Positions 8,695 to 17,182 are shown, counted from the first letter of the stretch. The stretch: DNA of 64,000 nt from Chitinophaga sp. CF118 (GCF_900112615.1 NZ_FOMK01000010.1:124001-188000); one strand, 5' to 3'. Program-made: numbers and translations. Notes: generated by a model from the sequence alone, not told the origin.

Positions 8695-9405
8695 TTATAT
8701 AATGAACCCATCTTCCACCATGCTGCAATATCCTGCTTCTGATACGATTATGTGATCCAGTACGGTAATATCGAGGAGGAGGCCGGCTTCTTTTATTTTT
8801 TTTGTGATGCTGATATCTGCATTGCTTGGTCTGAGGCTTCCTGAGGGATGATTATGGCAAAGGATGATCCGGGTAGCCTCCAGTTCCAGTGCTTCTTTGA
8901 AAATAACTCTGGGATCTGCAAATGTGTTAGTGATCCCGCCTTTGCTTACACAACTGATACGGATGATCTTGGAAGCATTATTAAGGTACATCACATGAAA
9001 TGATTCATGGTTATTATCTCCGATGAGAGGTTTAAAATAGAGAGCTGCTTCACTTCCGTTGCTGATGGTTTTCTTTTGAAGGGTGTAACTGGCTTGTCTG
9101 CGTCGGGAAAGTTCCACTGCAGCTATAATAGTAATTGCTTTTGCATTACCGATGCCCCTGATTTTTTTTAGCTGGCTAACACTCTGTTTCCCAAGTTCAC
9201 AAAGATTGGAAGCAGCGCTACGCAATACTTCCTGTGCCAGCTCTATAGCTGATTTTTGTTTATGCCCGTTATTTAACAGGATTGCCAGCAATTCTGCGTC
9301 ACTGAGTGCATTAACGCCTTTATTCATCAGTTTTTCTCTGGGTTTATCATCATTGGCCCAGTTTCTAATGGAAATATGAGGAGATTGGGTAACAACGGTT
9401 TCCAT
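8695..9405 (-). CDS. radC: RadC family JAB-domain protein
   Basis: A 236-residue protein: N-terminal helix-hairpin-helix region (LKKIRGIGNAKAITIIAA, about residues 77-94) and a C-terminal MPN/JAMM metalloprotease-like domain with the H-x-H-P-S-G...D motif (LCHNHPSGSLRPSNADI, about residues 180-196). The start METVVTQSPH is chosen because homologues begin just before IRNWANDDKPREKL; the open frame runs 24 codons further upstream but that part covers the likely promoter. Historically linked to DNA repair, but its true role is unsettled. The metal-binding residues are intact. Confidence 0.9.
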   Translation of the reverse strand: METVVTQSPHISIRNWANDDKPREKLMNKGVNALSDAELLAILLNNGHKQKSAIELAQEVLRSAASNLCELGKQSVSQLKKIRGIGNAKAITIIAAVELSRRRQASYTLQKKTISNGSEAALYFKPLIGDNNHESFHVMYLNNASKIIRISCVSKGGITNTFADPRVIFKEALELEATRIILCHNHPSGSLRPSNADISITKKIKEAGLLLDITVLDHIIVSEAGYCSMVEDGFII

Positions 9406-9426
9406 TTTAAATACTAATATTTTTAG

Positions 9427-9434
9427 CAAATATA
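9427..9434 (-). promoter_or_regulatory. -7 element upstream of radC
   Basis: On the minus strand the octamer reads TATATTTG, an exact match to TAnnTTTG, 22 bp before the chosen radC start. No clear -33 TTTG is seen at the right distance. It argues against the longer upstream start. Confidence 0.4.
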
Positions 9435-9656
9435 CATATTTTTCAATACTCCCCTTATTTCTTTCTAAATTGAGCAAACTTTACGCTCATACATTATTGT
9501 TTAGCTTGTAAGATTTTCATGTAAATAGCTGGTAATAATAATTTTACACATTTTAATTGTAGTAAGATCGCCTACAGTATGGTGATTGAAAGAAAAAAAA
9601 GAGAATACATACTCCAAAAGTTATAATTTCGCAACCTCTTTTCCATAGTCATAGAC

Positions 9657-10604
9657 ATGCAACCATCAGTAAAAATATTTACAGGAAACAGTAATCCGGA
9701 GCTGGCAGAAAAGATTGCCAAAAGATATGGCAATGGTCTGGGTAAACTCACCATCCAGAAGTTCAGCGACGGGGAGTTTCAGCCTATCTACATGGAGAGT
9801 ATCCGTGGAGATTATGTTTTCCTCATTCAGAGTACCAATTCTCCTTCAGACAATCTGATGGAATTATTGATGATGATAGATGCGGCCAAGAGGGCCTCTG
9901 CAGGGTATATTACTGCTGTCATCCCTTACTTTGGTTTTGCGAGGCAAGACAGAAAAGACAAGCCAAGGGTGGCTATCGCTTCCAAGCTGGTAGCTAATCT
10001 GCTCACTTCTGCAGGTGCTAATAGGGTGATAACCATGGATTTACATGCTCCCCAGATTCAGGGGTTCTTTGATATTCCCGTGGATCATCTTGACAGTTCT
10101 GCAATTTTCATCCCCTACATTGAAAATTTAAAGCTGGAAAGTCTTACCTTTGCGTCCCCTGACGTAGGTAGTACTAACAGGGTAAGGGAAGTTGCGGCCT
10201 ATTTCAATGCGGAAATGGTGATTTGCGATAAGCACCGTAAACGTGCAAATGAAATCGCTTCCATGGTGGTGATAGGAGATGTGAAGGACAGGGAAGTAGT
10301 ATTGATAGATGATATCTGCGATACTGCCGGCACGCTTACCAAAGCAGCCAATCTGTTAATGGAGAAGGGAGCTAAGAGTGTTCGCGCATTTTGTACGCAC
10401 CCTGTATTAAGTGGAAAGGCTTACGAGAATATTGAGAATTCAGTGCTGGAGGAAATGGTGATCTGCGATACGATCCCCGTAAAAATCCAGAGCAGTAAGA
10501 TCAAAGTTCTCAGTGTAGCAGACCTTTTTGCAGTAGCTATCCGTAACATGTACGAAAACAAGTCTATTACCAACTTGTTTGTACATAGCCACCGCAGGGG
10601 ATAA
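9657..10604 (+). CDS. prs: Ribose-phosphate pyrophosphokinase (PRPP synthase)
   Basis: A 315-residue cytosolic enzyme forming PRPP from ribose 5-phosphate and ATP, the entry to purine, pyrimidine, His and NAD synthesis. Visible motifs: KFSDGEFQP (about residue 36), the flexible ATP loop FARQDRKDKPR (about residues 97-107), the catalytic DKHRKRANE, and the PRPP-binding signature VVLIDDICDTAGT (about residues 215-227). Length is normal for class I enzymes. It is 37 bp ahead of rplY, and the two probably form an operon. Confidence 0.95.
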   Translation: MQPSVKIFTGNSNPELAEKIAKRYGNGLGKLTIQKFSDGEFQPIYMESIRGDYVFLIQSTNSPSDNLMELLMMIDAAKRASAGYITAVIPYFGFARQDRKDKPRVAIASKLVANLLTSAGANRVITMDLHAPQIQGFFDIPVDHLDSSAIFIPYIENLKLESLTFASPDVGSTNRVREVAAYFNAEMVICDKHRKRANEIASMVVIGDVKDREVVLIDDICDTAGTLTKAANLLMEKGAKSVRAFCTHPVLSGKAYENIENSVLEEMVICDTIPVKIQSSKIKVLSVADLFAVAIRNMYENKSITNLFVHSHRRG

Positions 10605-10641
10605 TCAAGTGTTTATTTTTAACAACATAAATGTTTAATCA

Positions 10642-11226
10642 ATGAAAACGATAACAATCGAAGGACAACTCAGGAGCGAATACGGCAAAAAAGCCACCCG
10701 CCAAATCCGTTCTGAGGGACAAGTGCCTTGTGTTATTTACGGGGGTGCAGAAACCGTAAGTTTTTCAGCTCCAGCTATCGCATTCAAAAATCTGGTGTAC
10801 ACACCTGATTTCCAGCTGGCAGAAGTTAAGTTAAATGGCAAGGTTTACAGGTGCGTATTGAAAGATCTGCAGTTTGATGTAGTGACAGATGAACTGGCTC
10901 ACATCGATTTCCTGGAACTGGTAGAAGGTAAACATGTAAATGTTACTTTGCCTATCAAGATCGTTGGTCAGTCTGAAGGTGTTAAAGCCGGTGGTAAACT
11001 GGTTGTTAAGATCAAGGCGCTGAAAGTAAAGGCTCTGCCTAAAGACCTGCGTGAAAATATCGAAGTTAGTATCGACAACCTCGAACTGAACGGTAACGTT
11101 CGTGTACAGGATGTAGTAGCTCCAAACATCGAGATTCTGAACTCTCCGCGTATTCCTATCGCTTCTGTAGTAATGACCCGTCAGTTACGTCAGGAAGAAG
11201 CAAGTGCAGATACCAAGAAGAAATAA
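10642..11226 (+). CDS. rplY: 50S ribosomal protein L25 (CTC family)
   Basis: A 194-residue long-form L25: N-terminal 5S rRNA-binding domain (IEGQLRSEYGKKATRQIRSEGQVPCVIYG region, with KDLQFDVVTDELAHIDFLEL about residues 73-92) plus the C-terminal CTC beta domain with PLPIKI-like VTLPIKIVGQSEGVKAGG. The tail is rich in Lys and Glu. Pairing prs-rplY-pth in that order is common in bacteria, which supports all three calls. Confidence 0.95.
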   Translation: MKTITIEGQLRSEYGKKATRQIRSEGQVPCVIYGGAETVSFSAPAIAFKNLVYTPDFQLAEVKLNGKVYRCVLKDLQFDVVTDELAHIDFLELVEGKHVNVTLPIKIVGQSEGVKAGGKLVVKIKALKVKALPKDLRENIEVSIDNLELNGNVRVQDVVAPNIEILNSPRIPIASVVMTRQLRQEEASADTKKK

Positions 11227-11249
11227 GGCATCTTTGCAGATATTTTTGG

Positions 11250-11289
11250 AAAAAGTCCCGTCTCGGTTCAACCAAGACGGGACTTTTTC
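11250..11289 (+). terminator. Terminator after rplY
   Basis: A 14-bp perfect stem (AAAAAGTCCCGTCT) extended by an inner GGTT/AACC, followed by TTTTTCTATTTTT. Strong rho-independent terminator separating prs-rplY from pth. Confidence 0.9.
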
Positions 11290-11352
11290 TATTTTTGCCC
11301 TGCAATAACCAGGATTTTGCAAATAGTTGAATAAGACATAAAATATCAATAG

Positions 11353-11910
11353 ATGAAATACCTGATAATAGGATTAGGTAATATAGGCGCAGAATATGAA
11401 CATACCCGTCACAATATAGGCTTTGACGTTGCAGATGCTTTTGTTGCAAAACATGGTGGTACTTTTAAGAGCGACCGGCTGGCAGATATGGCTGAATGCA
11501 AATGGAAGGGACGAATATTTGTGGTGATCAAACCCACCACTTACATGAACCTGAGTGGGAAAGCTGTGAAGTATTGGATGGATAAAGAAAAGATTCCACG
11601 TGAAAATATCTTTGTAATAGTAGATGAACTGGCATTACCATTGGATGTAGTGCGTGTTCGCCCCGGTGGCAGTGATGCCGGGCATAATGGACTGAAAAGC
11701 ATCCAGGAACTGTTGGGTACAAATCAGTATCCACGGTTACGCTTTGGTATTGGAAATGATTACCCCAAGGGGAAACAGGTTGAGTTTGTACTGGGTAAAT
11801 GGTTGCCGGCAGAATGGACCGTAATAGTGCCCAAGCTGGAAAAATGTGTAGAGATTATAGAAAGTTTTGCGACCATTGGGATAGAACGTACTATGAATAA
11901 GTACAATTAA
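11353..11910 (+). CDS. pth: Peptidyl-tRNA hydrolase
   Basis: A 185-residue enzyme that recycles tRNA from peptidyl-tRNAs that drop off the ribosome. The N-terminal GLGNIGAEYEHTRHNIGFDVAD contains the catalytic His (about residue 21) and conserved Asn; KPTTYMNLSGKAV (about residues 57-69) and GGSDAGHNGLKSI (about residues 105-117) form the rest of the active site, with GIGNDYPKG closing it. Length is typical. It follows the rplY terminator and probably has its own promoter. Confidence 0.95.
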   Translation: MKYLIIGLGNIGAEYEHTRHNIGFDVADAFVAKHGGTFKSDRLADMAECKWKGRIFVVIKPTTYMNLSGKAVKYWMDKEKIPRENIFVIVDELALPLDVVRVRPGGSDAGHNGLKSIQELLGTNQYPRLRFGIGNDYPKGKQVEFVLGKWLPAEWTVIVPKLEKCVEIIESFATIGIERTMNKYN

Positions 11911-11951
11911 TCCTGGTTAAATTTTAAGATCAGTTAATTGATCCGTTCTTT

Positions 11952-11959
11952 TAACTTTG
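11952..11959 (+). promoter_or_regulatory. -7 element before the FAH-family gene
   Basis: TAACTTTG is an exact TAnnTTTG match ending 18 bp before the ATG at 11978. It overlaps a possible upstream TTG start at 11957, which argues for the ATG. No good -33 element is visible. Confidence 0.4.
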
Positions 11960-11977
11960 AATAAAGAAATATCTGAT

Positions 11978-12589
11978 ATGAAAATCATTTGTGTTGGTAG
12001 AAATTATGCTGATCATGCAAAAGAGCTAAAAAATGAGGTGCCGTCAGAGCCGGTAATTTTCATGAAGCCGAAGAATGCATTATTACAGAATAACCATCCA
12101 TTCTACTATCCTGAGTTTACAGATAATCTGCATTATGAGTGTGAACTGGTGCTTCGCATCTGCAAAAATGGCAAGCATATTCAGGAGAAATTTGCTGATA
12201 AATATTATGATCAGTTAGGTATCGGGATTGATTTTACTGCCCGTGATCTGCAGGATAAACAAAAACAAAAGGGGTTGCCCTGGGAAATAGCCAAGGCCTT
12301 TGATAATTCTGCTGTGGTGGGTCAGTTTATGCCGATTACACCCGAACTGGATAAAAAAGACATTAATTTCTGTCTGTATAAGAACAAACAGATTGCACAG
12401 CAGGGGAATACCAAGGATCTGCTGTTCACTTTCGACTTCCTGATCGCATATATCTCTAAATTCTTTACTCTTAATATCGGGGATCTGGTATTTACGGGTA
12501 CCCCTGCAGGAGTAGGGCCTGTAGAAATAGGAGATAAGCTGGAAGCGTTTATTGAAAATGACAGCCTGCTTGAATTTGAAATCAAATAA
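11978..12589 (+). CDS. Fumarylacetoacetate hydrolase (FAH) family protein
   Basis: A 203-residue short FAH-fold protein. It opens MKIICVGRNYADHAKEL, and has the family blocks EPVIFMKPKNALL (about residues 24-36), the metal ligands in HYECELVLRI (about residues 58-67, Glu-x-Glu) with a further Asp in GIDFTARDLQ (about residues 88-97), and the end motif LVFTGTPAGVGPVEIGD. Family members hydrolyse C-C bonds of acylpyruvates or decarboxylate oxaloacetate; short forms like this are most often acylpyruvase or oxaloacetate decarboxylase. Substrate here is not certain. The ATG start is preferred over TTG 21 bases earlier. Confidence 0.85.
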   Translation: MKIICVGRNYADHAKELKNEVPSEPVIFMKPKNALLQNNHPFYYPEFTDNLHYECELVLRICKNGKHIQEKFADKYYDQLGIGIDFTARDLQDKQKQKGLPWEIAKAFDNSAVVGQFMPITPELDKKDINFCLYKNKQIAQQGNTKDLLFTFDFLIAYISKFFTLNIGDLVFTGTPAGVGPVEIGDKLEAFIENDSLLEFEIK

Positions 12590-12593
12590 GATC

Positions 12594-12636
12594 AGGGGGC
12601 TGACCAGAAAGGATTCCTTCCCGGTCAGCCCTCTTT
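12594..12636. terminator. Terminator between convergent FAH and marR genes
   Basis: GGGCTGACC (12597-12605) pairs with GGTCAGCCC (12623-12631), extended by flanking purine/pyrimidine pairs and followed by CTTTT. Confidence 0.8.
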
Positions 12637-12638
12637 TA

Positions 12639-13073
12639 TCATGGAACGTTGTTATAGATTACATCGAGAATCCTTGTTAACTCATGATAATCACCTTCAG
12701 TAAGGCCTACCCATCCTGTTTTACGCATTTCAAGCACCAACGGTCTTACATCTTTATATTTCTCCGATCCTTTAGGAGTCAATTGTAAATATACCTTTCG
12801 CCTGTCCAGCGGAGAGCCTTCCCGCACCACCAATTCCTTCTTTACCAGCAATTCTATAATACGGGATACAGTTGTGATATCCTTGGACGTTAGCCTTGCC
12901 AGTTCATTATGGGTGATTTTATTATGCTTGAACAGGTTTTCAATCAGCAGCCATTGATCCACGGTAATATCTTTCTTATGTGCATCAAAGGTCTTTTGCC
13001 AGTAATTACGGATTCTCTTCAGGGTTGCGTCCAACTTATAAAATGTTGGATTATTTACAAAAGTATCAGGCAT
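12639..13073 (-). CDS. MarR family transcriptional regulator
   Basis: A 144-residue winged-helix protein. N-terminal dimer helix, then LLIENLFKHNKITHNELARLTSKDITTVSRIIELLVKKELV, where the recognition helix is TVSRIIELLVK (about residues 69-79), and the wing with the family motif DRRKVYLQLTPKG (about residues 90-102). The effector is unknown. It is divergent from the E1 dehydrogenase gene 21 bp away, so it probably regulates that gene and itself from the shared region, in which repeated GTAGCAA words and TTGC/GCAA and GTTG/CAAC inverted repeats occur. Confidence 0.85.
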   Translation of the reverse strand: MPDTFVNNPTFYKLDATLKRIRNYWQKTFDAHKKDITVDQWLLIENLFKHNKITHNELARLTSKDITTVSRIIELLVKKELVVREGSPLDRRKVYLQLTPKGSEKYKDVRPLVLEMRKTGWVGLTEGDYHELTRILDVIYNNVP

Positions 13074-13083
13074 AATAGTTAAT

Positions 13084-13111
13084 TTGCGGTAGCAATGGTT
13101 GTTGTAGCAAC
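13084..13111. promoter_or_regulatory. Candidate MarR operator region
   Basis: Two short inverted repeats lie side by side: TTGC-GGTA-GCAA (13084-13095) and GTTG-TAG-CAAC (13101-13111). GTAGCAA is also directly repeated 15 bp apart (13089 and 13104). A near-consensus -7 element TATATTTA follows at 13112-13119. Placement between marR and the divergent gene fits autoregulation; the binding itself is inferred. Confidence 0.4.
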
Positions 13112-15278
13112 TATATTTAGTTTAAGAAAATCACCAAAACAATCTTACGTGTTTAAAGATAGTATAAGCGCTCCAACTTTTAAAGCCACTATTAGCACGG
13201 AGGAGCGATCAGCAAACAAACAGGCAATATTGCTAAAGGCTTACAGGCTCATGTGTCAGGCCAGGGAAATGGCTGCCATCTATGAAGCCAACCGTTCCAC
13301 CTGCAAATATGTGCACTCTACTTCGAGAGGACACGAGGCTATTCAAATTGCGGCTGGTCTGCAATTAAACTCCTGGGATTATGCCAGTCCTTATTACCGG
13401 GACGACAGCATGCTCTTAGCCATGGGTTTTTCTCCCTATGAGCTAATGTTACAGTTACTGGCAAAAGGAGATGATCCTTTTTCCGGAGGCCGTTCCTATT
13501 ATAGCCATCCAAACAGCCTGGAAGCTAACCGCCCACGCATTCCCCATCAGAGCAGTGCTACCGGTATGCAGGTAATTCCAACCACCGGTATGGCGCAGGG
13601 TATCAGTTACCTGGAACGTATAGGTGCTGATTTTCTGCGTAAAGGTCCCAAAGGCGAGGCTCCTGTGGTGCTTTGCTCCCTGGGAGATGGGAGTGTTACA
13701 GAAGGAGAGGTGAGTGAGGCCTGGCAGAGCGCTATCTTATGGCAATTGCCGGTGATCTATTTGATCCAGGATAATGAATGGGGCATTTCAGCAAGCGCTG
13801 CAGAAACCCGGGCAATGGATGCTTATGAATATGCTGCAGGATTTAAAGGACTGGAACGTATGCAGGTAGATGGAAGCAACTTTGAAGAAAGCTATCATGC
13901 CATGGGGGCCGCCATCAGTTATGTAAGGCAGGAAAGAAAGCCAATAGTGGTGCATGCCAGTGTTCCATTGCTGGGTCATCATACTTCCGGCGTACGTAAA
14001 GAATGGTATAGAACAGCTGAAGATCTTGCTCTGCATGAAGAGAAAGATCCGTTGCCAAAGCTCAGAAACCGTCTTCTCGAAACCGGATTATCGGAAGCTG
14101 ATCTGTTAAAAATAGAAGCCGATATCCAGGAATATGTAAGTATTGAATTTGCCAGGGCTAATGCTGCCGAAGATCCTGATACGGCAACAGTACAGGATCA
14201 TGTATTCGCGCCTGCGGCTGTGACAGAAGAGGCAGGTATCCGCACACCTGTTAAAGGAAGTAAAGTAATGATGGTAGATGCGGCCTTACATGCAGTGGAA
14301 GAAATTCTGCAGCAATTTCCGGAAGCCATATTCTTTGGCCAGGATGTAGGTCGCCGGCTGGGAGGCGTATTCCGTGAGGCTGCTACCCTGGCGGAAAAGT
14401 TTGGAGATCACCGTGTATATAATACAGCCATCCAGGAAGCCTATATTATTGGCGCTACTGTAGGACTGGCGGCCGTTGGGGTAAAACCTATCGTGGAAAT
14501 CCAGTTTGCGGATTATATCTATCCCGGATTTAACCAGCTGGTAACTGAGATTTCTAAGTCCTGTTATCTGAGTAATGGCAAGTTCCCTGTACAAACCCTT
14601 ATCCGTATACCTATCGGAGCATATGGTGGCGGCGGACCTTACCATTCAGGCAGCATAGAATCTACTTTACTCACTATCAAGGGTATCAAAGTAGTATATC
14701 CATCCAATGCGGCAGATATGAAAGGACTGATGAAAGCGGCATTTTTAGACCCTAATCCGGTAGTGATGCTGGAACACAAAGGTTTATACTGGAGTAAAGT
14801 TCCTGGTACACAGGCGGCTATTATGGTAGAACCTGATAAAGATTACCTGCTGCCTTTAGGAAAGGGTAGAGTGGTATTACAATCACATCCCCGGGATGTA
14901 AAACGGGGGGAAACGACCTGTATTATCACATATGGTATGGGCGTATATTGGGCAATGGCAGCAGCTGCCTCATTTCCCGGTCTGGTTGAAATCATTGATT
15001 TGCGTACTGTGTTCCCGCTGGATGAGGAACTGGTATTCAGCACGGTGAGCAAACACGGCAAATGCCTGGTATTAACAGAGGAACAATTAAATAATTCTTT
15101 TGCACAGGCATTAGCGGGAAGGATTCAGCGGGCATGTTTTAAAGATCTGGATGCACCTGTATTCACGCTTGGAGCAATGGATTTACCAGCTGTTCCAATG
15201 AATATGGCTTTGGAAAATATGATGTTGCCGAATCCGGAAAAAGTAGCAGCAATGATTAAAGAATTACTGGCTTATTAA
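13095..15278 (+). CDS. Fused alpha-beta 2-oxoacid dehydrogenase E1 (thiamine-diphosphate enzyme)
   Basis: A 727-residue single chain carrying both E1 subunits. The alpha half has the ThDP signature GDGSVTEGEVSEAW...IQDNEWGIS (about residues 197-230) and RKPIVVHASVPLLGHHTSG; the beta half (from about residue 392) has FFGQDVGRRLGGVFR, VYNTAIQEAYIIGATVGLAA, PIVEIQFADYIYPGFNQLVTE pieces and the C-terminal transketolase domain (ITYGMGVYWA, IIDLRTVFPLD). It decarboxylates a 2-oxoacid, probably branched-chain, and passes the acyl group to an E2 encoded elsewhere. The ATG at 13095 lies inside the candidate operator; GTG at 13149 (709 residues) is an alternative start. Confidence 0.88.
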   Translation: MVVVATIFSLRKSPKQSYVFKDSISAPTFKATISTEERSANKQAILLKAYRLMCQAREMAAIYEANRSTCKYVHSTSRGHEAIQIAAGLQLNSWDYASPYYRDDSMLLAMGFSPYELMLQLLAKGDDPFSGGRSYYSHPNSLEANRPRIPHQSSATGMQVIPTTGMAQGISYLERIGADFLRKGPKGEAPVVLCSLGDGSVTEGEVSEAWQSAILWQLPVIYLIQDNEWGISASAAETRAMDAYEYAAGFKGLERMQVDGSNFEESYHAMGAAISYVRQERKPIVVHASVPLLGHHTSGVRKEWYRTAEDLALHEEKDPLPKLRNRLLETGLSEADLLKIEADIQEYVSIEFARANAAEDPDTATVQDHVFAPAAVTEEAGIRTPVKGSKVMMVDAALHAVEEILQQFPEAIFFGQDVGRRLGGVFREAATLAEKFGDHRVYNTAIQEAYIIGATVGLAAVGVKPIVEIQFADYIYPGFNQLVTEISKSCYLSNGKFPVQTLIRIPIGAYGGGGPYHSGSIESTLLTIKGIKVVYPSNAADMKGLMKAAFLDPNPVVMLEHKGLYWSKVPGTQAAIMVEPDKDYLLPLGKGRVVLQSHPRDVKRGETTCIITYGMGVYWAMAAAASFPGLVEIIDLRTVFPLDEELVFSTVSKHGKCLVLTEEQLNNSFAQALAGRIQRACFKDLDAPVFTLGAMDLPAVPMNMALENMMLPNPEKVAAMIKELLAY

Positions 15279-15294
15279 ATAATAATAACTTTCG

Positions 15295-15326
15295 TTTGGG
15301 TTTTATCATTTTCCCCGTTATCTTTG
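15295..15326 (+). promoter_or_regulatory. Promoter of tRNA-Met
   Basis: TTTG (15295-15298), a 20-bp spacer and exact -7 TATCTTTG (15319-15326); the mature tRNA begins 52 bp downstream. Confidence 0.7.
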
Positions 15327-15377
15327 CACTCCTGTTTTGAAATAGCTACACACTTATTTCAAGATATAACAGGAAAT

Positions 15378-15451
15378 GGCGAGGTAGCTCAGGTGGTTAG
15401 AGCGCAGGATTCATAACCCTGAGGTCGAGGGTTCAACTCCCTCTTTCGCTA
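15378..15451 (+). tRNA. tRNA-Met (anticodon CAT)
   Basis: A complete 74-nt cloverleaf. Acceptor GGCGAGG pairs with TTTCGCT (three G-T wobbles), D arm GCTC/GAGC, anticodon arm CAGGA-TTCATAA-CCCTG with CAT at 15412-15414, and T arm GAGGG-TTCAACT-CCCTC; discriminator A, CCA not encoded. A pairing G1-U rather than the unpaired first base of initiators suggests elongator Met; a tRNA-Ile with lysidine-modified CAT cannot be fully excluded. It is followed at once by a terminator and by an accessory region with tRNA-end-like scars. Confidence 0.93.
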
Positions 15452-15456
15452 CACTT

Positions 15457-15496
15457 AAAAAAGGCTTTGAAGCATGTCCGCTTCGAAGCCTTTTTT
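15457..15496 (+). terminator. Terminator of tRNA-Met
   Basis: Stem AAAAAAGGCTT-GAAGC with an internal mismatch, loop ATGTCC, and return strand GCTTC-AAGCCTTTTTT. A closely similar hairpin recurs at 20606-20642. Confidence 0.9.
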
Positions 15497-15513
15497 GTTT
15501 TAGACTCTAACTG

Positions 15514-15954
15514 ATGAAAGAACCTAAAGGAAGATATGTTACCGGGAGGGCAATTTCTTTTCTTGCCAAGGAATTCAATTATCATGATTGGATGCAAGAT
15601 TGGGAGCACATAGTCGCCGATTACAAAGATATAAACCGGTATTTTGAAACGTATATGGCTTCTACTGATGATGATATTCGTTTCGCACTTATGGCGCTGA
15701 TTGTCGAAACAAGCAATGAAGGCTGGGATTCGGGCTGGATAACTGAAATGTGGCCTAAAGTGAAACAATTACTGACTGATAACTTCTTGCTACATGAATA
15801 TACTATTTACTATTGGTGTTATTCTCTTAGTGACGATATTGAAGACATGTTTGTTATTAGTCCTTATATGAGGGATTTATGGAAGGAACTTACAGGTGAC
15901 AATTTCGTAAGCACTTACGACGAAACAGATTTGCAATCAGAGAATAATGATTAG
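15514..15954 (+). CDS. Hypothetical protein
   Basis: A 146-residue acidic, soluble protein with no signal peptide or membrane segment (MKEPKGRYVTGRAISFLAKEF start; many Trp, Tyr and Asp; tail DETDLQSENND). I do not recognise the family. It is the first gene after tRNA-Met, 18 bp beyond the tRNA terminator, and ends before a degenerate tRNA-end-like sequence, so it may be an insertion cargo gene. The long open frame in otherwise AT-rich sequence and normal amino-acid composition support it being real. Confidence 0.6.
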   Translation: MKEPKGRYVTGRAISFLAKEFNYHDWMQDWEHIVADYKDINRYFETYMASTDDDIRFALMALIVETSNEGWDSGWITEMWPKVKQLLTDNFLLHEYTIYYWCYSLSDDIEDMFVISPYMRDLWKELTGDNFVSTYDETDLQSENND

Positions 15955-16000
15955 ATGTTTGTAGGGTTATAAAAGAACTTGAACAAGTCTTTTAATAAAA

Positions 16001-16085
16001 GGTTCAACAATTCTCCCTTTCCCGCTACGCTGCAATAAGATTGCTCCAATATTTTAAAAGCATCGTTCAAAACGATGCTTTTTTT
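16001..16085 (+). repeat. Degenerate tRNA 3'-end-like sequence plus terminator (scar 1)
   Basis: GGTTCAAC (16001-16008), TCTCCCTTT and CGCTACG (16023-16029) echo the T loop, T stem and acceptor end of the tRNA-Met (GGTTCAACTCCCTC, CGCTACA). About 30 bp later comes a perfect terminator, AAAAGCATCGTT / AACGATGCTTTT (16056-16082). No 5' part of a tRNA is present, so it is not a functional tRNA. Confidence 0.5.
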
Positions 16086-16220
16086 ATTTGTATTCAATGC
16101 GATACATATTTTGGGAATGCTTCCAAGGTTCCGTTGGTTCTAAAGTAGTATTACAGAAAATTTGATTCTTAAGTAGATTATTTTGAATCGTTTAATCAGG
16201 AAAAGTCCTCATGTAGATAT

Positions 16221-16302
16221 GGTTCAACTCCCGATGGGGGGACACTGTAGTGCTGGTGCACTGAAATAATTTTAAAGGCATCGCGGAAGCGGTGCCTTTT
16301 TT
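16221..16302 (+). repeat. Degenerate tRNA 3'-end-like sequence plus terminator (scar 2)
   Basis: GGTTCAACTCCCG (16221-16233) followed by GGGGGGACAC resembles a T arm and acceptor end. The terminator AAAGGCATCGC / GCGGTGCCTTTTTT (16274-16302) follows. It is nearly the same hairpin as that of scar 3 at 18321. The surrounding 15955-16545 stretch holds nothing else convincing. Confidence 0.45.
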
Positions 16303-16325
16303 GTTTGCCATAATTCGTAGGTTTG

Positions 16326-16541
16326 TTACCCAGGTTCATCCTCCAGTTCAAAAACTTGAATTAAAGATTTGTAAGACTTTTTAATTGTCTTCGTTTTAAG
16401 CTCTATTATTAACTCATCAATTAATGGATCTTTAAATCCATCAGAAAATATTTTTGTCTCTAATACTAAGAGCGTTTTACTTTGGGAGATACCAAGTTTA
16501 AGATTGTGCTGCTTTTGTTTATTATTGCCACGATAATCCAT
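16326..16541 (-). CDS. Possible small hypothetical protein or gene remnant
   Basis: An open frame of 71 codons (MDYRGNNKQKQHNLKLG...VFELEDEPG), Lys- and Leu-rich, with no recognised domain. It is divergent from the Crp-like gene, whose start lies 4 bp away. It could be a real small protein, a decayed fragment or chance. Low confidence. Confidence 0.25.
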   Translation of the reverse strand: MDYRGNNKQKQHNLKLGISQSKTLLVLETKIFSDGFKDPLIDELIIELKTKTIKKSYKSLIQVFELEDEPG

Positions 16542-16545
16542 TAGT

Positions 16546-17115
16546 ATGCATGAACAGCTGACAAAGTATATTACAGACAGAATTCAATTAAGTGAAGCCG
16601 ATTTGCAAAAGGTGCTTTCCTGTTTTAACATCTTGAAAGCAAAAAAGAATGAGCTGGTGGGAAGAACAGGAGAACCGTCGAGACGTATGTTTTTCGTAAA
16701 TAAAGGATGCCTACGGGTGTATTTTATAAAACCCAACGGAAGAGAGGCCACGCGCCGGTTTGCTTTCGAAAATTCCTTTTCTACTTCCCTAACATCTTTT
16801 ATTGATGGGTCATTGCTCAAAGAAGATACACAGGCTATTGAGCAATCGGAATTGCTGTATACTCACCGCGAGGATTTTTACTCCCTGTTGAACACTATTC
16901 CCGGTTGGGAAATATTTTATCGTGGTTTTCTTGAATATGCCTATTTAACCAATACCAGGAGACTGGAAGATTTTATTACACTAAATCCACGAGAGCGCTA
17001 TCAATTGCTGCTGAAAGAAAACCCGCAGATGGTGCTCCGTTTACCAAATAAGTTGGTGGCAAATTATCTCAATATTACCCAGGAGGCACTTAGCAGAATG
17101 AAATCCGGAATGTGA
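16546..17115 (+). CDS. Crp/Fnr family transcriptional regulator
   Basis: A 189-residue protein with an N-terminal cyclic-nucleotide-binding-like beta roll (GEPSRRMFFVNKGCLRVYFI, about residues 42-61) and a short C-terminal helix-turn-helix (LPNKLVANYLNITQEALSRMKSG, about residues 166-188). Family members of this Bacteroidetes type usually end LSRIR or LSRMK as here. Key cAMP ligands are not conserved, so another signal is likely. It precedes the amidohydrolase by 67 bp on the same strand and probably controls it. Confidence 0.85.
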   Translation: MHEQLTKYITDRIQLSEADLQKVLSCFNILKAKKNELVGRTGEPSRRMFFVNKGCLRVYFIKPNGREATRRFAFENSFSTSLTSFIDGSLLKEDTQAIEQSELLYTHREDFYSLLNTIPGWEIFYRGFLEYAYLTNTRRLEDFITLNPRERYQLLLKENPQMVLRLPNKLVANYLNITQEALSRMKSGM

Positions 17116-17182
17116 TTATTTGATCAGGATCAATAATATATATATTGGATAGCTGGACTTTTGTAGCTCAATTTAATCAGCT

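Noticed and set aside
16001..16085. Functional second tRNA gene
   Set aside because: Only T-arm and acceptor-like parts are present; there is no D arm or anticodon arm upstream.
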